A stretch of 64,000 bases of DNA from RYN-230 sp036497945 (GTDB lineage Bacteria > Actinomycetota > Actinomycetes > Streptosporangiales > Streptosporangiaceae). The DNA lies in NCBI GenBank assembly GCA_036497945.1, contig DASXIN010000042.1, positions 1-64,000 of the forward strand, read 5' to 3'. The number at the start of each line of letters is the position of its first letter. Positions within the stretch are counted from its first letter, which is position 1. Below, piece by piece: positions 61,442 through 64,000 of the stretch. The position numbers were made by a program, and so were the translations under genes. Under the pieces are notes generated by a model. That model did no database searches. It saw nothing but the letters and a program-made list of their open reading frames with translations, and had not been told where the DNA came from.

Positions 61442-63096
61442 AGGTTCACCGGGCTGGCCTGGCCCGCGCGCAGCCGGCACAGCTGGATGAAGTGCTCGGG
61501 GTTCAGGAACAGCTCGTTCAGCTCGGCCATCTGGTCCATGGTGAAACCCTCGGGCCGGCGGATCAGGTAGTCGATGTACTGGAACGCGTCCTTGGCGCCG
61601 TAGCCGACGTGATGCGCGCCCAGCACCTTGCGGCTGTCCGCGTCGATGACCAGCTTGAGCCAGCCGGACAGGATGGGCCGGGTAAAGGCGTACAGCATCG
61701 ACCCCTCGGCGGCGGGCAGCGCGAACGTCTCCGGGTCCGCGTCGTCCGGCGGCATCTGGATCTTGATGACGTTCTGGTACCGCGCCCGGGCCTCCGCCTC
61801 GGACAGCCCGCACCAGGTCACCTCGTACGTGGTGTGCAGGAAGTCCGGGTACTCGGTGAAATCGAACTCGTAGTCCTCGCCCATGATGTTGCGGGCCGCG
61901 CCGACCCCGCACTTGCGCGCCTTGAACATCTCCATCGGCGGGCCGACCAGGTCACCGGCCGCGTACACCCCGGGCACCGAGGTCCGCATGTGCGTGTCGG
62001 CGAGCACGAACCCGCGCTCGTCGGTGGCCAGCCCGAGCGGTTCGTACATGGACAGGTCGGGGCGCTCCCCGGTGCCGACGAACACGAAGTCGGTGTCGAT
62101 CTCCCGGACCTCGCCGCCGGGCACCCGGTAGCGGACCCCGGTGACCTTGCCATTGCCGAGCACCTCGAGCAGTTCCGCGCCCTCGACCATCTCGATGCCC
62201 CGGTCGGCCATCATGGCCACCACGTACTCGCGCAGGCCGGTGTCCACGTGGTGCAGGCTGGCCGTCTCCATCAGTGGGCTGCGGCTCAGGATCGTGGTCT
62301 GGCACCCGGTGGCCTGGAAGAACGACCCGTACTCCAGGGCCACCTTGGAGCCGCCGATGATCACGCAGCGGTTCGGCTCGTAGTCCAGGTCCTCGATCAG
62401 GCTGGCGAAGTCGTAGATCCCCCTGGTGGCCATGCCCGGCACGTCCGGGTAGACGGTCCGCGACCCGGTGCACAGCACCAGGTTCCTGGCCTGGAATCGT
62501 CGTCCCTCCACCTCGACGGTGCTTGTGTCGATGATCCGGGCCCGGGCATTCAGGATGAACTCCATGTCCAGCTGTTCCTTGGACTGCCAGTTCATGATGG
62601 CGTGCGGGTACATCCGGCCCGCCTTGAACAGCTGGACGATCTCCAGGATGCTGGCCCGCTTCTCGTCGAATGGCGGGTACCACAGCTGTCCCTGCATGTG
62701 CCGGGCCAGGTCCAGCTCGCGGGCAGCCTCGGAGAACAGATGATGCGGCACGCAGGCCTGATGCGGGCAGGACCCGCCCAGGAACGGCCAGGCGTCGATG
62801 GTGAGCTGGCGGCCACCCCGGGCCTTCAGGAACGCCGAGCCGAACCGGCCGGCCGCGCCGCCGCCCACGAAGATCGCGTCGTACTCGCGGTCGTCCTGCG
62901 CCGGGCCGGCCACGTTCCACAGGCCCTCGGGGTTGTCCGCCGGGTGGGCCACGATGTCGTCGATCAGCAGCGCCCATTCGCCCACGGTCAGCGGGGCGCC
63001 CGGCGCGCCACGGTCACCGTCGGGAAGTGGGCCGAGCGTCCCGATCCGGGCGCGCAGTGCGGCGAATCCGTCGCCCGGGTTCCGTACATCGATCAT
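61438..63096 (-). CDS. xecC: 2-ketopropyl-CoM oxidoreductase/carboxylase (KPCC)
   Basis: A 552-aa member of the disulfide oxidoreductase family. The FAD motif GGGAAGRFG (about 78-86) is followed by the redox pair C110-x4-C115 (GGSCPHQACVPHHLF). The usual His-Glu dyad is replaced by F530 and H535 (LFLNPEHFIQL), the substitution that lets KPCC cleave and carboxylate 2-ketopropyl-CoM instead of reducing a disulfide. This marks it as KPCC rather than mercuric or glutathione reductase. The product with the C3 substrate is acetoacetate plus CoM. It is about 30 aa longer at the N-terminus than I expect for XecC. Confidence 0.92.
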   Translation of the reverse strand: MIDVRNPGDGFAALRARIGTLGPLPDGDRGAPGAPLTVGEWALLIDDIVAHPADNPEGLWNVAGPAQDDREYDAIFVGGGAAGRFGSAFLKARGGRQLTIDAWPFLGGSCPHQACVPHHLFSEAARELDLARHMQGQLWYPPFDEKRASILEIVQLFKAGRMYPHAIMNWQSKEQLDMEFILNARARIIDTSTVEVEGRRFQARNLVLCTGSRTVYPDVPGMATRGIYDFASLIEDLDYEPNRCVIIGGSKVALEYGSFFQATGCQTTILSRSPLMETASLHHVDTGLREYVVAMMADRGIEMVEGAELLEVLGNGKVTGVRYRVPGGEVREIDTDFVFVGTGERPDLSMYEPLGLATDERGFVLADTHMRTSVPGVYAAGDLVGPPMEMFKARKCGVGAARNIMGEDYEFDFTEYPDFLHTTYEVTWCGLSEAEARARYQNVIKIQMPPDDADPETFALPAAEGSMLYAFTRPILSGWLKLVIDADSRKVLGAHHVGYGAKDAFQYIDYLIRRPEGFTMDQMAELNELFLNPEHFIQLCRLRAGQASPVNL

Positions 63097-63119
63097 CGCT
63101 GACCCCTCGTGGCTGCTCC

Positions 63120-63138
63120 GGCAGGCACCGTGCCTGCC
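63120..63138. promoter_or_regulatory. Perfect palindrome between KPCC operon and second PucR gene
   Basis: GGCAGGCAC-C-GTGCCTGCC, 9-bp arms around one central base, 23 bp upstream of the KPCC start. The lack of a loop makes a protein-binding site likelier than a terminator. A PucR regulator ends 88 bp away. Confidence 0.55.
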
Positions 63139-63226
63139 TGTTCAGGATGGCCAGCGGCCGCCGGGCGGGGGAGGTCACCGGGGGACGAAGAACCGCCCGG
63201 CCGTCACCCTCGCTGGATTAGGGCGC

Positions 63227-64000
63227 TCAGCGCTGCTCGCGCAGCGCCTGCAGGGTGCCCCAGGCGCGGGTGGCCAGTTGCAGGTTGAAATGCACGTCCG
63301 GATCGTTCAGCTCCAGGCCGGTAAGCTCGCGGATCCGCTGCAGCCGGTACTTCAGCGTGCTCTTGTGCACCGACAGCTCGGCCGCGGTGGCGTCGTAGTT
63401 GCCGCCGTGCTCCAGGTACTGGGTCAGCGTGTGCACCAGCTCGGCGCTCCGCCGGCGGTCGTAGTCCAGCAGGCTGCCCAGCCAGTCCCGGACGAAGGAT
63501 TCCACGTCGGACAGGTCGGGGATGGCGGCCAGCATCCGGAAGATGCCGAGCTTGGGATACTCGCAGGCGCCGTTGCCGGGCAGCAGCGTCTGCTGCAGCC
63601 GCAGCGCCAGGCCCGCCTCGCGCAGCGAGCGGGGCAGCTCGGCGGGCCGCCCAGCGGTGCCACCCACGCCCACCCGGATCTGGCCGCCGAGGTCGGACGT
63701 GATCGAGCGGCGCAGCTGCTCCCAGTCGGCCTGGCCCGCGGTGATCACCGCGACGTCGCCCGACCACATCTCGAACAGGCCGTCCTGCCGGGCCTGCCGC
63801 ATGGCCCGGCGGACCGCGTTGAGCAGCGCGTCGTGCATCCGGGCCCGGCCCTTGCCCTCGACGATCACCACCCGGTGCGGCCGCCGCAGGTCGTAGTCGA
63901 GGGCCTCGGCCCGGGTCAGCGCGCTCTCGTCATCGGTCCCGGCCAGCAGGTCGTGCACCAGGTCGCGGCGCAGCCGCAGTTCCGCGTCGGCGATCCCGCG
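63227..64000 (-). CDS. PucR-family regulator, C-terminal part (cut by window end)
   Basis: The frame continues to the window edge, giving 257 residues and a stop at 63227. It is a paralogue of the regulator at 58048: DLVHDLLAGTDDESALTRAEA, LPRSLREAGLALRLQQ and the HTH ELSVHKSTLKYRLQRIRELTG. The sensory N-terminus lies outside. It sits directly upstream of the KPCC operon on the same strand with a palindrome between them. Confidence 0.88.
   Translation of the reverse strand, partial: RGIADAELRLRRDLVHDLLAGTDDESALTRAEALDYDLRRPHRVVIVEGKGRARMHDALLNAVRRAMRQARQDGLFEMWSGDVAVITAGQADWEQLRRSITSDLGGQIRVGVGGTAGRPAELPRSLREAGLALRLQQTLLPGNGACEYPKLGIFRMLAAIPDLSDVESFVRDWLGSLLDYDRRRSAELVHTLTQYLEHGGNYDATAAELSVHKSTLKYRLQRIRELTGLELNDPDVHFNLQLATRAWGTLQALREQR

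Noticed and set aside
61438..63096. Mercuric or dihydrolipoamide/glutathione reductase
   Set aside because: The C-terminal catalytic His-Glu dyad is replaced by Phe and His at KPCC spacing, and SDR partners follow.
1..64000. CRISPR arrays, rRNA genes and replication origins
   Set aside because: No regularly spaced repeats, rRNA-like sequence or DnaA-box clusters were seen.

Overview
The window is high-GC actinobacterial DNA. GTG starts, purine-rich ribosome sites, stop/start overlaps, strong hairpins without U-tracts and the family mix (PucR, Lrp, MarR, SnoaL-like, TIGR03118, lamin-tail proteins) all fit a soil actinomycete. The genus cannot be fixed from the sequence. It has two main parts: a decayed integrated island and a large alkene/epoxide metabolism region built around coenzyme M (CoM).

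Left flank and island (1-29.8 kb). A response-regulator fragment and a vanadium-haloperoxidase-like secreted protein precede a 38-bp perfect direct repeat at 2427-2464, which is repeated at 29782-29819. The repeat is the 3' part of a tRNA (T-arm and acceptor, tRNA-Val-like). A frameshifted tyrosine-integrase remnant sits 57 bp inside the left copy, so the 27-kb interval looks like an old tRNA-targeted integrative element. Its main cargo is one translationally coupled operon (4955-27597) of six genes with products of 192, 3442, 612, 339, 1345 and 1618 aa. The 3442-aa protein carries an embedded alpha/beta-hydrolase-like segment and a DUF6603 region. The 1618-aa protein combines Asp-box propeller repeats, seven tail-fibre-like modules and two C-terminal Ig-like (ASH-type) domains. 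The other four match no family I can name. This operon is the best candidate for an undescribed system. The right end of the island holds fragments of a UvrD-like helicase, an IS4-type transposase and a DUF3883 protein.

Middle (29.8-36.1 kb). A four-gene minus-strand set (two short-chain dehydrogenases, an NTF2-like protein, a 44-aa protein) faces a MarR regulator across a near-consensus promoter. It is followed by a secreted TIGR03118 protein and an Lrp regulator divergent from a PQ-loop membrane protein.

Alkene/CoM region (36.1-64 kb, almost all minus strand). Working leftward from the right edge: a PucR regulator (cut by the window); 2-ketopropyl-CoM carboxylase with two hydroxyalkyl-CoM dehydrogenase-like SDRs; a second PucR; TPP-dependent E1 alpha/beta, a second epoxyalkane:CoM-transferase-like protein and a MEDS sensor; a sulfoacetaldehyde-dehydrogenase-like ALDH (plus strand); a CoA-disulfide-reductase-like flavoprotein, two CoA-transferase subunits and an ADP-forming acyl-CoA ligase; the four-component alkene monooxygenase (etnABCD type); epoxyalkane:CoM transferase; and a CoM biosynthesis operon (phosphosulfolactate synthase, an unknown protein, lyase, PLP enzyme, lyase). 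Read together, the monooxygenase makes an epoxide, CoM opens it, dehydrogenases oxidise the alcohol, and either KPCC carboxylates the ketone or the ALDH/CoA-transferase/ligase set handles the aldehyde and acid. CoM itself is made on site. A 70-bp block with 61 identical positions lies upstream of both the monooxygenase operon and the CoM transferase, and two PucR paralogues are the likeliest regulators.
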